Assembly (NCBI GenBank): GCA_026315105.1
Contig: CM048747.1
Location: 280,617,654 to 280,681,653 of the forward strand
From: Locusta migratoria
Taxonomy: Eukaryota > Arthropoda > Insecta > Orthoptera > Acrididae
DNA length: 64,000 nucleotides
Direction of reading: 5' to 3'
Part shown: in pieces, positions 22,769-32,976 of the stretch
Layout of the letters: every line of letters begins with the position of its first letter
Position numbering within the stretch: position 1 is the stretch's first letter
The notes under the pieces: generated by a model
Seen by the model: only the letters and a program-made list of their open reading frames with translations
Told to the model about the DNA's origin: nothing
Database searches by the model: none
Translations under genes and position numbers: made by a program

Positions 22769-24390
22769 GTGACATTGAACGAGGTCTTTTTTTACATCTT
22801 CGACCTACATAATTAGGGGTCCAGGTGAGATATCACACATACATAGGTAACGTTATTCATTCAGATATTGGTTACAATTGTAATTTGTGTGTCAACTCTT
22901 TTACTTGACGTTAACATGGCATTTACTATTGGGCTACAATACCAGTGAAAGTCATTCTCCTTGCCATCCAGTATGGTGTGTGATCACGGCTAGTACAGTT
23001 GCATACCTGCCTAACATGGACAGTATGACGTTATAAATCAGCTCTTGAGGGGTATTTGGCCATTCTTCTGCGAGTACAATATCCATCTCTGCAATCGTGA
23101 GAGGTTCTGGTCTGGCTGCAATGCATCTGCCAAGTGCATCCCAGACGTGCTCAACTGAATGTAAGTCCCGTGAAAAGGCTGGCCATTCCATTTGTTCAAT
23201 TCTCTCAGCTTCAAGCAAGTTGTCCGCCAGTACAGTTTATTCATTTACTCCTTCCACTTTGTCTTTATATTGTTTCTGAATACAAATTTGCGGCCTCTTA
23301 ACTATACAACTGCTGTCGGAGGTGCTCGTCTGGTTGCAATGTACCTGCCAAGTGTATACCAGACACGCTCAATCTGGTTTAAGTCCGGTGAACAAGTTAG
23401 ACACTCCATTCGTTCAATTCCCTGATTTTCAGGCATGTTGTCCACCAGTGCAGCTCTGTGAGGACAAACGTTATCGTCCACCGGAAGGAACCCATATCCA
23501 ATGGCACAAGCATATGGACAAAAGGTCGAGGTCTCTCTACCTCTGAGCAGTCAAAGCACCATTATGAACGAGATAGAGGTCCGTATATCCACAATAATGA
23601 CTCCTGCCCACAGCATTCGTTCATCTCCATGATATGGTGATGTTTCCTGAACATAGGATTGTTCCACATTCTCTCTAGATGAGAGAACACCGATTGTCTG
23701 CCTGAACACAAAGTCTTGACTCATCTGAGAACAAAACTCGGCGCCATTCGTTACGACTCCAGTCCTGATGTTCCAGTTTCTGTGGGCTAAACGGTGTCGT
23801 GGTTTTAATAGGAGACGCGCACCGTAGGCCTTCATGTGTGTAATCCACATTCCCGTAGGCGAATTCGGACTGTTTTTTGTTGATACTGCGGGTACTCTTG
23901 CTGCCTGTAGGGTGCGTTGCAGCTATTGCATCAACGTCCTGTCTCGACGGGCTATTAACTGGATACAGCGGTCATCTCTTGCTGATGTTACAGGTGGACT
24001 ATCTTCGTATTGCCGTCTTTTAACGGTTCCTGTTGTTTGAAGTCGTGTCCAGTTCTTTGAAATTCCACTTTGGGACACTCCGATAGCTGCAGCCCCCTCC
24101 CTCTGTGTCCCGCCTCCATCCCTTCTATGGCTCTCCATGCCACAGCCTTGTATGCCACAGTGTTGTTGCATTGCGCTACCAGATCACTATATTGTCTGAT
24201 CCCGACCACTTGTGTAATTAGGTTTGTACACACATGGCCAACACAATCCATCTACAGCAATTTTCTGTTATTACCACTATTTCGGTTGTCGTAATGTTGT
24301 TTCCAATACGTAGAAACGACAGAAGAGTCAAACAATTTTAGTGGCAATACTTCAGAACCTTGATATCTCAACTTTTCCCCTGTTTTGACC
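22769..24390 (-). mobile_element. Tc1-like transposon, chimeric and decayed
   Basis: The minus strand carries Tc1 transposase pieces: EQMEWPAFSRDLHSVEHVWD then ALGRCIAARPEPL (22952-23218), and further in an N-terminal DNA-binding region (23923-24251, GAAAIGVSQSGISKNW). A block of about 125 bp covering the LEAERIEQMEWPA region occurs twice (23107-23240 and 23328-23460) in diverged form, so the copy joins two Tc1 subfamilies. The left end (gtgacattgaacgaggtctt) matches the copy at 26822. The right end lies near 24390. Confidence 0.82.
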
Positions 24391-24394
24391 GGCG

Positions 24395-25700
24395 TGGCTT
24401 TTCTTAATTTGAAAAAAGCTCTTGACCTTATTGACTGGAATACACTCTTTTGAATTCTGAAGCCAAGAGGTGGAAAATATAGGGAACGGCAGGTATTTTC
24501 TGTGATTTATCAAAGGAATTTGATTGTGTGAGCCATAAAATCCTTTTAAGTAAATTAGAATTCTATGGTGTCACGGGAATTGCTGCAAAATAGTTCAAGT
24601 GCTACCTCGCAACAGGAAGAAAAGGTTGCCAGCAAGGGACTAGTGAGTTAAGCCAACAGTCATCATCAGATTGGGAAGAAATTACATGTGGTGACCCACA
24701 AGGTTCTATCTTAGGGCCATTGCTTTTTTCTTATATACATTAATGACCTCTCATCAGTTACACTGCCAGAAGCAGAGTTCGTTTTGTTTGTAGATGAAAC
24801 AGTATTGCAATAAATAGCATGTCGAGCATAGTTCTAAAAATGTCTGCTAATGATATTTTCATTAACATTAATAAATGGTTTAAAGCCAAATCATTGACAT
24901 CAAACAATGAAAAGACTCACTACATACAGTTCAGAACATGAAGGAGTAGAGATTCCCATCCATTATATGCATAAAGTATGAAGAAGAGCAGATAGAAGAG
25001 GTTGATAGTATAAAATTCCTGGGACTACAACTTGATAATAAATTCAGTTGGGAGGAGCACACCACAGAACTGCAGAAACGATTTAACAAATCTGTATTTG
25101 CAATACGAGTGGTATCAGACATAGGAGACATAGAAATAGAAAAGCTCGCATACTTTGCTTACTTTCGTTCTGTAAGGTCTTATGGTACAATATTTTGGGG
25201 TAACTCTTCATGTCAAGCAAAATTTTTCAGAGTCCAAAAGCGTGTAATACATATTTGTGGTGTAAATTCACGGATATCCTGCAGAAGTCTCTTCAAAGAA
25301 CTGGGTATATTAACTACTGCCTCTTATTATATTTATTCCTTAATGAAATATAAATAATATATCCCTTTTCCCAACAAACAGCTCAGTTCATACCTACAAC
25401 AACAGGAACAAAATTGATCTACACAAGGACTTAAAAGTACTTACTTTAGTTCAAAAAGGGGTACACTACTCAGGAAGACATATTTTAGATAATTTACCAA
25501 CAACCATAAAAAATTTAGCTACAAATAGAGATTAGTTTAAAAGAAGTCTAAAAGACTTTCTAGTGGCCAACTCCTTTTAATACACATACGAATTCTTAAA
25601 TAGAGCCAAATAATGCATATATCTGTATTCATACTATTAGTATTATTATATTATCAACTTGTGTTATTATATTATCACCTTGTAAAAAAAAATAAAGCGA
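24395..25700 (+). pseudogene. Jockey-like LINE RT (family J), decayed
   Basis: Plus-strand fragments follow an RT in order: LDLIDWNTLF (24420), GDPQGSILGPLLF (GxPQGSxLGP motif, 24690-24730), INDLSSVTLPEAEFVLFVDE (24745-24800; FVDE replaces the catalytic FADD), then an intact open stretch GDIEIEKLAYFAYFRSVRSY and GTIFWGNSSCQAKFFRVQKR (25120-25240), normal for the C-terminal part. The tail includes accaacaaccataaaaaatt at about 25498. The same family appears at 49940-50394 and 52878-53100. Many stops and the changed catalytic motif mean it is dead. Confidence 0.8.
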
Positions 25701-25734
25701 GCAAAACGAGAACTACAGAATCGTGCGTGCGGGT

Positions 25735-25860
25735 CCTTAAAGGGCTATTAGAGAATGGAACAGTAGAGAAATATCATAAAAGTGGTTGGTTGAACCCTCT
25801 GCCATGCACTTCAATGAGACTTACAGAGTATTTATGTAGATGTAGAGGTAGATGTAAAAC
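25735..25860 (+). repeat. CR1-type LINE 3' end
   Basis: The plus strand reads ctattagagaatggaacagt, then a ggttgaaccctctgcca segment, ending in gtatttatgtagatgtagag. Only the 3'-most ~125 bp are present. Confidence 0.8.
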
Positions 25861-26200
25861 GCAATGCCTGGTTGACATTGACAGTTGCGTCCTTTGTTTG
25901 GACTGAGTCGTGATTTCTTAGACTGCTGCCGTACTGCCACTGTTGGCGGTCCGTCTGAGATGTCGCTTGCCAGAGCCATAGGGAGGGGTTGGACGGAAGG
26001 TGCTTTGTTATGGCCTGTGACACCCTCCTTCAAGCATCCACGATTCATCATGAATGGGGTCGAAAGCGTGTAACCGAATTCCTACACCACTGCCGAAGTC
26101 GACATTCCCATCCGCCAGGCACCGTCCACCATAGCCCTACTGAATGGCGTCAATCAAATCATTTGAAAGACCCCATCTCAGAAGGTCTACTGTACAACCA
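25861..26200. other. unassigned DNA between two LINE tails
   Basis: Sequence is GC-moderate with short open frames on both strands and no motif I recognise. It lies between a plus-strand and a minus-strand CR1 3' end. Confidence 0.4.
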
Positions 26201-26400
26201 CAGTCTACATCTACATAAATACCCTGCCATTGAAATGGATTATCGGAGAGTTCATCGAACGAGCTTTTGTGATATTTATCTACAGTCCCATTCTCTAATA
26301 GCTCGCGGGAAAAAGGAACACCTAATTTTTTCAGTTTTCGATCGGATTTATCTTATTTTATTCTGGTCATCATATTTTCCTATAGGCGGCTGCTAACAAA
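26201..26400 (-). repeat. CR1-type LINE 3' end
   Basis: The plus strand starts tctacatctacataaatacc and continues with gagagttcatcgaacgagct, then cccattctctaatagctcgc, the reverse of the family's 3' end. Confidence 0.8.
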
Positions 26401-26821
26401 ATATATTCACATTCTGCAGAGAAAGTTGGTGAAAGAAATTTCGCACACAGTTGCGAAACTCCATAGGGAAAAAAGTGCAGCTGAAGCGACGGTAGCGTTC
26501 CAAGTGGCCAGAAAAGTATTACAGAAAAATGGCATGATACAAACGGAGAACTTCCTATTTTAATGCTGCTTCCATATTTCCTAGACACTAAATGTAGAGG
26601 TGAGTTTTATAAAACAAATAGGAAAACGCCATTGAACTAATATCACTTCTTCTCTTAATTGGAGTCTAAAATAACAAAATGTCAGCGCAGTGTAATACAT
26701 ATTGCTTACAGTAGCAGAGTTGTACTTCATCGTCTTAAAACGTATTAAGACCAGAAATAAATCGGAACCAGATGTGCTCAATTTCAAAAAGATGATTATA
26801 TTCGCGTGTTTGGTGCGTACT
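26401..26821. other. unassigned DNA
   Basis: The first ~40 bases continue the LINE-like sequence weakly. The rest is unassigned. Confidence 0.4.
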
Positions 26822-27985
26822 GTGACATTGAACGAGGTCTTTTTTTTTACACCTTCGACCTACATAATTAGGGGTCCAGGTGAGATATCACACATACCTA
26901 GGTAACGTTTTTCATTCAGATATTGGTTACAATTGTAATTTGTGTGTCTCAACTCTTTTACTTGACGTTTACATGACATTTACTATTGGGCTATAATACC
27001 AGTGAAAGTCATTCCAGTATGGTGTGTGATCACCTCAGACGACCTGTACAGTTGCATACCTGCCTGACATGGACAGTATGACGTTATAAATCAGCTCTTG
27101 AGGGATATTTGGCCATTCTTCCGCGAGTACAATATCCATCTCTGCAATCGTTGTGAGAGGTTCTGGCCTGGCTGCAATGCATCTGCCAAGTGCATCCCAG
27201 ACGTGCTCAACTGGATTTAAGTCCCGTGAACAAGCTGGCCAATCCATTTGTTCAATTATCTCAGCTTCAAGCAAGTTGTCCGCCAGTACAGTTTTGGGGG
27301 GACGAGAGTTACCGCCCACTACATGGAGCCCTTCTCCTATAGCACCACCACAGGGCACAACAAAATGTCTAAGGATCTCGTCTTTATTTGAGACACTGAG
27401 ATCTGAACGTCCTCCAATACTGACGCCTTCCCGCAGCATCCGTAGACCACCATGATTTGGTGCTGTTTACTACACATTAGCAGGATTGTTCCACGTTCTC
27501 TCCAGATGAGGGAATGATTGTCCAGCTGAACACAAAATCTTGACTCATCTGTGAACAGGACCTCTTCGCTATTTGTCACGATTCCAATGCTGATGTTTTT
27601 CCTCCCAGTTTCAGCGGGGTAAATGGTGTCGTCATATTAATGGGATGCAGACCACAGGCCTCCGTGCGCACATGCCACATTCCTGAAGGAGATTTTGGAC
27701 TGTTTTTGTTGATATTGAGCATCTTGTTGCTCCCTGGAAGGTGTGTTGCAACTGATTTGCATTCAGTGTCCTGACACGATGGCCTGTTAACCGATCGGTC
27801 ATCTCTTGCCCATGGACGACCTTGGTCTCGGCTTCTTTTCACGGTTGCTGTGTTTGAAATTGCTTCCAGGTTCTCGAACATATACTTTGGGACAATACAG
27901 TACCTGCAGCCATGTTCCTCTTTGTCTGTCGTGCTTTCAACCTTCCTATGGCTCTCCATGCCATAGCTTTAGGTAGGTCTTATTG
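26822..27985 (-). mobile_element. Tc1-like transposon, left and central part
   Basis: The minus-strand transposase covers the C-terminal half (27035-27439, EQMDWPACSRDLNPVEHVWD then ALGRCIAARPEPL), the DDE centre (27337-27579, VLFTDESRFCVQLDNHS) and a decayed N-terminus. The left end is shared with the copy at 22769. The element is cut at 27985 by a CR1 LINE and resumes at 31473. The duplicated target is cttattg (27979-27985 and 31473-31479). Confidence 0.88.
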
Positions 27986-28080
27986 TTATTCTATATCTCT
28001 ACATCTACATCTACATGGGATACTCAGAAAATCACATTCAAGTGCCTGGCAGAGGGTTCATCGAACCACCTTTGTACTAT

Positions 28081-29001
28081 TCATCTCCCATCCCACTCTT
28101 GAATAGCGTGCGGGAAGAAAGAACATCTGAATCTCTCCGATCGAGCTCTGATTTCTCGTATTTTATTCTGAAGATCATTTCTACCTACGTAGATGGGAGT
28201 CAACAATATATTTTCGCATTCGGAGGAGAATGTTGGCGATTGGAGTTTCGTAAGTAGACCACGCCGCAGCGATAACCGCCGGTGTTGTAATGATTCCCAT
28301 CCCAGATTCTGTATCATTTCCGTGGCGCTGTCTCCCCTGTATCGTGACAATACAAACCGAGCTGCCCTTCTTTGGACTCTTTCGATGTCCTCCGTCAAAC
28401 CTACGTGATAAGGATCCCACACTGGGCAGCAATACTCCAAATGAGGACGGACAAGCGTAGTGTATGCAGTCTCTTTTGTTGTTCTGTTGCTTCTTTTAAG
28501 CGTTCTGCCAATAAAACGCAGTCTCTTGTTCGTCTTTCATACGACATTATCTACGTATTATTTCCAGTTTAAGTCTGATGTAATAGTAATTCCTAGGTAT
28601 TCAGTGGATTTCACGGCCTTCACATTCGATTGATTTATCTTGTAAACAAACTTTAACGGATTTCTTTTCGTACTCATGTGGACCACTTCACATTTCTCAT
28701 TATTCAGAGTCGATTGACAATTTTCACACCATAGTGATATATTATTTAAATCGTTCTGCAGTTGGTTTTGACCTTCAGATGACTTTTCTAGACGATAAAT
28801 GGCGGCTTCATCTGCAAACAACCTAAGAGAGGTGCTTAGATTTTTTCTCAGATTGTTTATGTAAATAAGGAACAGCAGAGGACCAATAACACTACTCTGT
28901 GGAACGCCAGTTATCACCTCTGTTTTAGTCGATGCCTTACCATCGATTACTACAAACTGTTGCAAAACGAGATATTGACCATAGTTGTGCGCACACTCCA
29001 C
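28081..29001 (-). pseudogene. CR1 RT C-terminal region
   Basis: One frame (29001-28558) reads QFVVIDGKASTKTEVITGVP, then QSSVIGPLLFLIYINNL and LRLFADEAAIYRLEKSSEGQ, where FADE stands for the catalytic FADD. It goes on to WCENCQSTLNNEKCEVVHMS and KYLGITITSDLNWK. A second frame (28440-28081) holds EYCCPVWDPYHVGLTEDIER. The Asp-to-Glu change in the active site, the frameshift and the missing N-terminal half make it inactive. Confidence 0.88.
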
Positions 29002-29365
29002 TGCAGCGTGAAAGTTTTATTCTGGAAACATCCCTTAGGTTGTGGCTAAGCCATGTCTTCACCATATCTTGTCTTCCAGGAGTGCTAGTCTTGCAAGGTT
29101 CGCAGGAGAGCTTCTGTGAAGTATGGAAATTAGGAGGCGAGGTACTGGCAGAAGTAAAGTTGTGAAGCGGCATCGTGAGTCATGTCGGGATATCTCAGTC
29201 GGTGCCAGGCGCCGTGGCTCAGAACTAAAACAACGACCGCAAAACAGATCTTCCCGAAGAACATAAAATTAAACATCGGTAGATCACTTTCCCGCGAAAG
29301 GCAAAAGTCCCTGGTTCGAGTCCCGGTTCCAGCACACAATTTTAATCTGCCAGGAAGTTTCAGAT
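28985..29365 (+). repeat. tRNA-headed repeat (family E) inside the LINE
   Basis: The plus strand reads actccactgcagcgtgaaag, then ttattctggaaacatccctt, aggttgtggctaagccatgt and finally ctggttcgagtcccggttcc (B box) and ttttaatctgccaggaagtt. The tRNA-like part is near its 3' end, unlike families A and B. I recognise this as a repeat seen widely in grasshopper DNA (memory). It sits exactly at the deleted part of the LINE. Confidence 0.75.
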
Positions 29366-29379
29366 CAAGTGTGTTTTGA

Positions 29380-29995
29380 CATCCATTTACAATTACAGTT
29401 GGTTCATGAACTAATTGTTCGAAGTAATTCTCAGAGAACACATTGAGTACATTTCGCACGATGTTTTATGCGTACCTCCTGATTTGAACATACAATTTTT
29501 CCAACAGATTGCAGGAAAATTGAAATCACTGCCTACTATTATGGTATGAGTCGGGTATGTGTTTACCATTTGACATAGGGTTTCTTTGTACCTTTCTGCT
29601 ATTGTATTTTCAGGTACAACTTCTACCGATAATAGTTCAAAGGAACTATCAATTTCAACTTCGCTACACGAAAGACTACTTTTGGCGGCGTCAAACACGC
29701 CTCCTTTCGGAACACAGATCTATTGAAAAATAACTTCAGCTGAACTTATTTCCGGCTTGAGCCAACCTTCATTGCCTATAATGACATGTTATTTGGTGCT
29801 TTCTATTAACGCTTGGAGCTCCGGTACTTTCCCGACACAGCTATGACAATTTAAAACTGTTATATCGATAGTTCCTAGATCTACATTTCTCCGGCGATCC
29901 TCATGCACACTTTGAGACAGCCCATTTTGTTTTTCAGCAAAGCCTTCTATCCTAAAATACCGCCCAGTCCATGCCACAAGGCCCCCGCTACCCAT
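29380..29995 (-). pseudogene. CR1 ORF2 start and endonuclease domain, decayed
   Basis: The minus strand shows the ORF2 start region (ITVLNCHSCVGKVPELQALI, 29789-29880), then PTHTIIVGSDFNFPAICW (29530-29560), an APE-type endonuclease motif, and near its end ENYFEQLVHEPTVIVNGCQN (29390-29450). Frames change at least twice. The catalytic DHN region lies in the missing segment. Confidence 0.8.
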
Positions 29996-30624
29996 TTAGC
30001 TGCTTCCTGCGTATATTGGACTCCTGACGTATTTAGCGGAATCCGATAACCCACCACCCTTTGGCGCAAGTCGAGGCATCTGCAACCTACACAGTCACAG
30101 AACCGCCTGAGCCTCTGATTCAGACCCTCAACTCTGCTCTGTACCAGAGTACAGCAGTCGGTTCTGTCGACGATGCTGCAGATGGTCAGCTCTGCCTTCA
30201 TCTTGCAAGCTAGACTGGCAGTTTTTACCACCTCAGATAGCCGCTCAAATCTAGAGAGGATCTCTTCCGACCCAAAGCAACATACATCGTTGGTACCAAC
30301 ATGAGCAACCACCCACAGTTGGCTGCACCCTGTCCCTTTCATGGCATCCAGAATGACCCGTTCCACATCTGGAATGACTGCCCCTGGTATGCACATAGAG
30401 TGCACATTGGCTTTCTTCCTCTCCTTACTGGTGAAATCCCTAAGGGGCCCCATTATCCTCCTAACGTTGGAGCTCCCTACTACAAGCAATCCCACCTTCT
30501 GAGATTGCTTGGATCTTGCTGACTGAGAGGTGACCACAGGACTTGTGGCACCGTCCAGCTCAGGAACACTGTCCATCTCCGAAAGTGCCTCAAACCTGTC
30601 TGTAAGACAAACCGAGGGTCTCAC
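29947..30624 (-). pseudogene. CR1 ORF1 with SGNH/GDSL-like esterase domain
   Basis: A 225-codon minus-strand open frame. It begins inside ORF1 and contains VGLLVVGSSNVRRIMGPLRD (GSSN, block I) and QLWVVAHVGTNDVCCFG (GTND, block III of SGNH hydrolases), and ends with YRIPLNTSGVQYTQEAAKWV. Esterase domains in ORF1 are known for CR1-group LINEs (family knowledge). The frame is intact here, but the true ORF1 start lies upstream near 30945 (ARDCDCCLRMQAEM), separated by tracts of C (30630) and CCGA (30800) that shift the frame. It is not a host esterase. Confidence 0.82.
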
Positions 30625-30797
30625 GATCCCCCCCCCCCCCCCCGGAATGTCTTACGCCGTACGCCATGTGCCGGAGGGACCTCCCAATCCACCACGGACG
30701 GGGCGGCGAACTCCACACGTGCAGTGACTGGACTGGCCAAAGCCGCGGGTCGATCGGTGGGCACATCAAATGCACAGGGCAACTGTTGGAACCCTGC

Positions 30798-30823
30798 GAC
30801 CGACCGACCGACCGACCGACCGA
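30798..30823. repeat. (CCGA)n tract within LINE ORF1
   Basis: Six CCGA units; on the coding (minus) strand they give repeated Ser-Val-Gly-Arg. It lies between the ORF1 start and the esterase domain. Confidence 0.95.
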
Positions 30824-31055
30824 CAGGAAGAGCGCCCATCCACCGCAGCCTCAAGCTTCGCAATTGCAGTCAACTCCGCCTGAAGCTGGGAATGAACAGT
30901 CACCATCTCAGCCTGCATCCGAAGACAACAATCACAGTCCCTAGCCATACTAAGCCTAAAGAACAATATAAGTGTAAGACTACAAACCTTAAGTACCTTC
31001 AAAACAATAATAAAAGAGAGGGTTTCACTAAACTGCTTACACGAATGTGAATCTA

Positions 31056-31455
31056 AATAAAGACACGAGCACATAAAAATTTAAGAAACGAAAAATGCAG
31101 GAAAAGATCAAAATTAGTCGATTCTGCTGAGAAGCCGGATTTACTCAACATGAGAAAGCTGAAGGAGCTGCTCTCTGCTGACGTGTGAACTGACAGTAGT
31201 AAACAAACAGACAGATGATTCACACGGCGGAATAATACACTAAACGGATATTTAATGATAATATGAATCAAATATTAACGCGAGCACGTGATAAATTTAA
31301 TGAACTAAAGGGAAAATGCACAGAAAAGTAAAAAAAAAAAAAATGTTGCTTCTAGAGATAAGCCGGTTACACTTACAACTGAAAATTTGCTGTCACTGGA
31401 CAGGTGTGCACTCGAGGACGGCCACTCGGTGACTGACGGTAATAAACAGACGGTA
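31056..31455 (-). repeat. two diverged ~200-bp units in the LINE 5'UTR
   Basis: The unit at 31056-31213 (cgagcacataaaaatttaag ... gagaagccggattta ... gtaaacaaacagacag) and the unit at 31276-31455 (cgagcacgtgataaatttaa ... gataagccggttaca ... gtaataaacagacgg) align in order with a spacing of about 218 bp. Tandem 5' monomers act as promoters in some LINEs; that role here is an inference. Confidence 0.7.
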
Positions 31456-31472
31456 ACTCTGTTTCAAAACAA

Positions 31473-31725
31473 CTTATTGCATTACACTACCTGCTCACTA
31501 CTTTCTTTGAACCCAACCGCTTGTGTAATTCGTTTTGTACACACATGTCAACATCAACCCTCTCTGCAGGATTGTTATTAGCACTATCTCAGTTGCCATA
31601 ATGCTGTTATCTCCAGTCCACAGAACCAAAGAAAGACCTCAAACCATTTTAGTTCATCCTGCAGATGACAATACTTCAGTCCCTAGATATCCCAAGTGAT
31701 CGTCTAATTGTTTTGACCAGGTAGC
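31473..31725 (-). mobile_element. right end of the Tc1 interrupted by CR1
   Basis: Continues the element at 26822-27985: ttgtgtaattcgttttgtac, acacatgtcaac and gttgccataatgctgtt match 24205-24300 of the sister copy. It ends near agatatcccaagtgatcgtc, the inverted partner of the left end. Confidence 0.8.
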
Positions 31726-31857
31726 TGTAACAGGTAAGAAGGGTGGCGCAAAGCTGACACAGGCCAGCCTCTTGTTCGAATGGAGGCGCGCTGTGGCTGG
31801 GCCTGGTACGAAATTTTATAGTGAGACTTAAGGTCCTGGCGTGTTATTACATTTCAG

Positions 31858-31910
31858 AGATTTCTCCTGTTCTGGCACCCCACTGACCGAAATACGTGGC
31901 GCAGGCAGCG
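31858..31910 (+). other. GMC gene, 5'UTR part of first coding exon
   Basis: The acceptor is ttattacatttcag (AG 31856-31857) after a pyrimidine-leaning stretch. An in-frame TGA at 31884-31886 rules out coding upstream in this frame. An alternative acceptor is gcgcag (31900-31905). Confidence 0.6.
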
Positions 31911-32285
31911 ATGTCGGCGGCGACGTGCAGCTCCTGCTCGTTCCCGGACGCGCCGCTGGCGGCCGGGGCGTGCGGCAGCTCGTTCGCGGCGTTCATGACG
32001 GCGCTGCAGGCGCTGGTGCAGGCGCGCTGCGACATCTCTGACGCGTGCCGCCGCGCCGGCCACGATGCCATCTCGCTGCAGGCCAGCGCGGCAGGCGTGC
32101 CAACCTACGACTACGTGGTGGTGGGCGCCGGGCCGGCGGGCAGCGCAGTTGCTGCCAGGCTCAGCGAGGATGCGGACAGGACCGTGCTGCTGCTGGAGGC
32201 GGGGCCAGAGGAGCCCACCATCACTCAGATCCCAGCATTCGCCTTATATGGCGTACGCTCTGTCGTCGACTGGAACTACACCACG
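31911..32285 (+). CDS. Gld-like: GMC-family FAD oxidoreductase, first coding exon (glucose dehydrogenase-like)
   Basis: This exon encodes the N-terminus of an insect GMC oxidoreductase. The family oxidises sugars or other alcohols with bound FAD and passes electrons to a quinone or oxygen; most insect members are secreted or extracellular. The first ATG after the in-frame stop is 31911, giving MSAATCSSCSFPD at the start, as in insect glucose dehydrogenases. Residues 20-45 (CGSSFAAFMTALQALVQARC) match the family's N-terminal segment and are only weakly hydrophobic. The FAD-binding strand and loop are YDYVVVGAGPAGSAVAARL (GAGPAG at residues 72-77), and the ADP-ribose-binding acid is in LLLEAGPEEP (Glu 96). 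It ends at DWNYTT followed by donor ACG|gtaag, phase 0. The exon is very GC-rich against AT-rich flanks. The 125 codons are about a fifth of the usual ~600. Which GMC subfamily it belongs to is not certain. Confidence 0.92.
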
Positions 32286-32521
32286 GTAAGCCGGTGATTA
32301 CCGATGCAATTTGTCCACTCAGGGTTGCCAACAGCCAACACTGACTTCCACTCCATCCATGGTGTCTCAAACATTTCAAATTGAATAAAAAAGAAAAAAA
32401 AAAAGAAAAAAAAGAAAAGAAAAGATAACCGCTCATATTGAGATAGGAACTCAATGGTTGAAGTACATTTGTCTTTTGAAAATACACAACATAGGGTAAG
32501 TGTCCACTCCCATGAGACACA

Positions 32522-32976
32522 GGTGTGGGGTGGATTGCATGCCTCAACGATACAGATAGCCGTACTGTAGGTGCAACCACAGCGGAGGGGTGTCTGTGGA
32601 GAGGCGAGACAATCGTGTCGTTCCTGAACAGGGGCAGCAGCTTTTTCAGTAGTTACAGGGGCAACAGTCTGGATGATTGGCTGAGCTGGCCTTATAACAT
32701 CGGCTAATATGGATTTGCCACACAGCTACTGCGAACGGCTGAAAGCAAGGGGAAACTACAGCCGTTACCTTTCCCGAGGACATGCAGCTCTACTGCATGA
32801 ACATATGATGATAGCATCCTCTTGGGTAAAATATTCCGGAGGTAAAATAGTCCCCCATTCGGATCTCCGGGCGGGGACTACTCAGGAGGATGTGATCATC
32901 AGGAAAGCTCAGGATAGGGTATTGTGGAGAGCTTGCATCAAACCAGTCTCCAGACTGAAGACCACCACAACAACAG
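32522..32976 (+). mobile_element. non-autonomous element made of both ends of the RTE-like LINE
   Basis: The 5' ~380 bp match the LINE 5'UTR at 16772 (gggaaactacagccgttacc, gtaaaatattccggaggtaa, gtcccccattcggatctccg). After tcatcaggaaagctcaggat (32896-32915) the sequence jumps to the LINE 3' tail (gagagcttgcatcaaaccag, tctccagactgaagaccacc, acaacaaca), as at 35690-35740. The whole endonuclease/RT body is missing. The join lies in a tcagga repeated on both sides, so a microhomology deletion or template switch fits. It sits 236 bp downstream of the GMC exon donor. Confidence 0.85.

Larger units (their letters stand above)
27986..31472 (-). mobile_element. CR1-type LINE with ORF1, EN and RT parts
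   Basis: A minus-strand element inserted in a Tc1. From its 5' end: two related ~200-bp 5'UTR units (31455 to 31056), ORF1 with an esterase-like domain (about 30950-29947), the endonuclease N-terminus (29995-29380), then a tRNA-headed repeat (29365-28985) where the EN C-terminus and RT N-terminus should be, then the RT core and C-terminus (29001-28081), ending in the acatctacat microsatellite at 27996-28015. It is the most complete CR1 copy in the window, but internally deleted and frameshifted. Confidence 0.85.

Noticed and set aside
29947..30624. Host GDSL esterase gene
   Set aside because: It sits in order with LINE endonuclease and RT sequence on the same strand and has the ORF1 start of another copy (50575), so it belongs to the CR1 element.
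31896..31910. GTG at 31896 as the start of the GMC protein
   Set aside because: Animal genes rarely start at GTG. The ATG at 31911 is in frame, gives the usual glucose-dehydrogenase-like N-terminus, and an in-frame TGA lies at 31884.
31841..32344. Several long open frames on both strands over exon 1
   Set aside because: High GC in the exon opens other frames. Only the frame with GAGPAG and LLLEAG matches a family.
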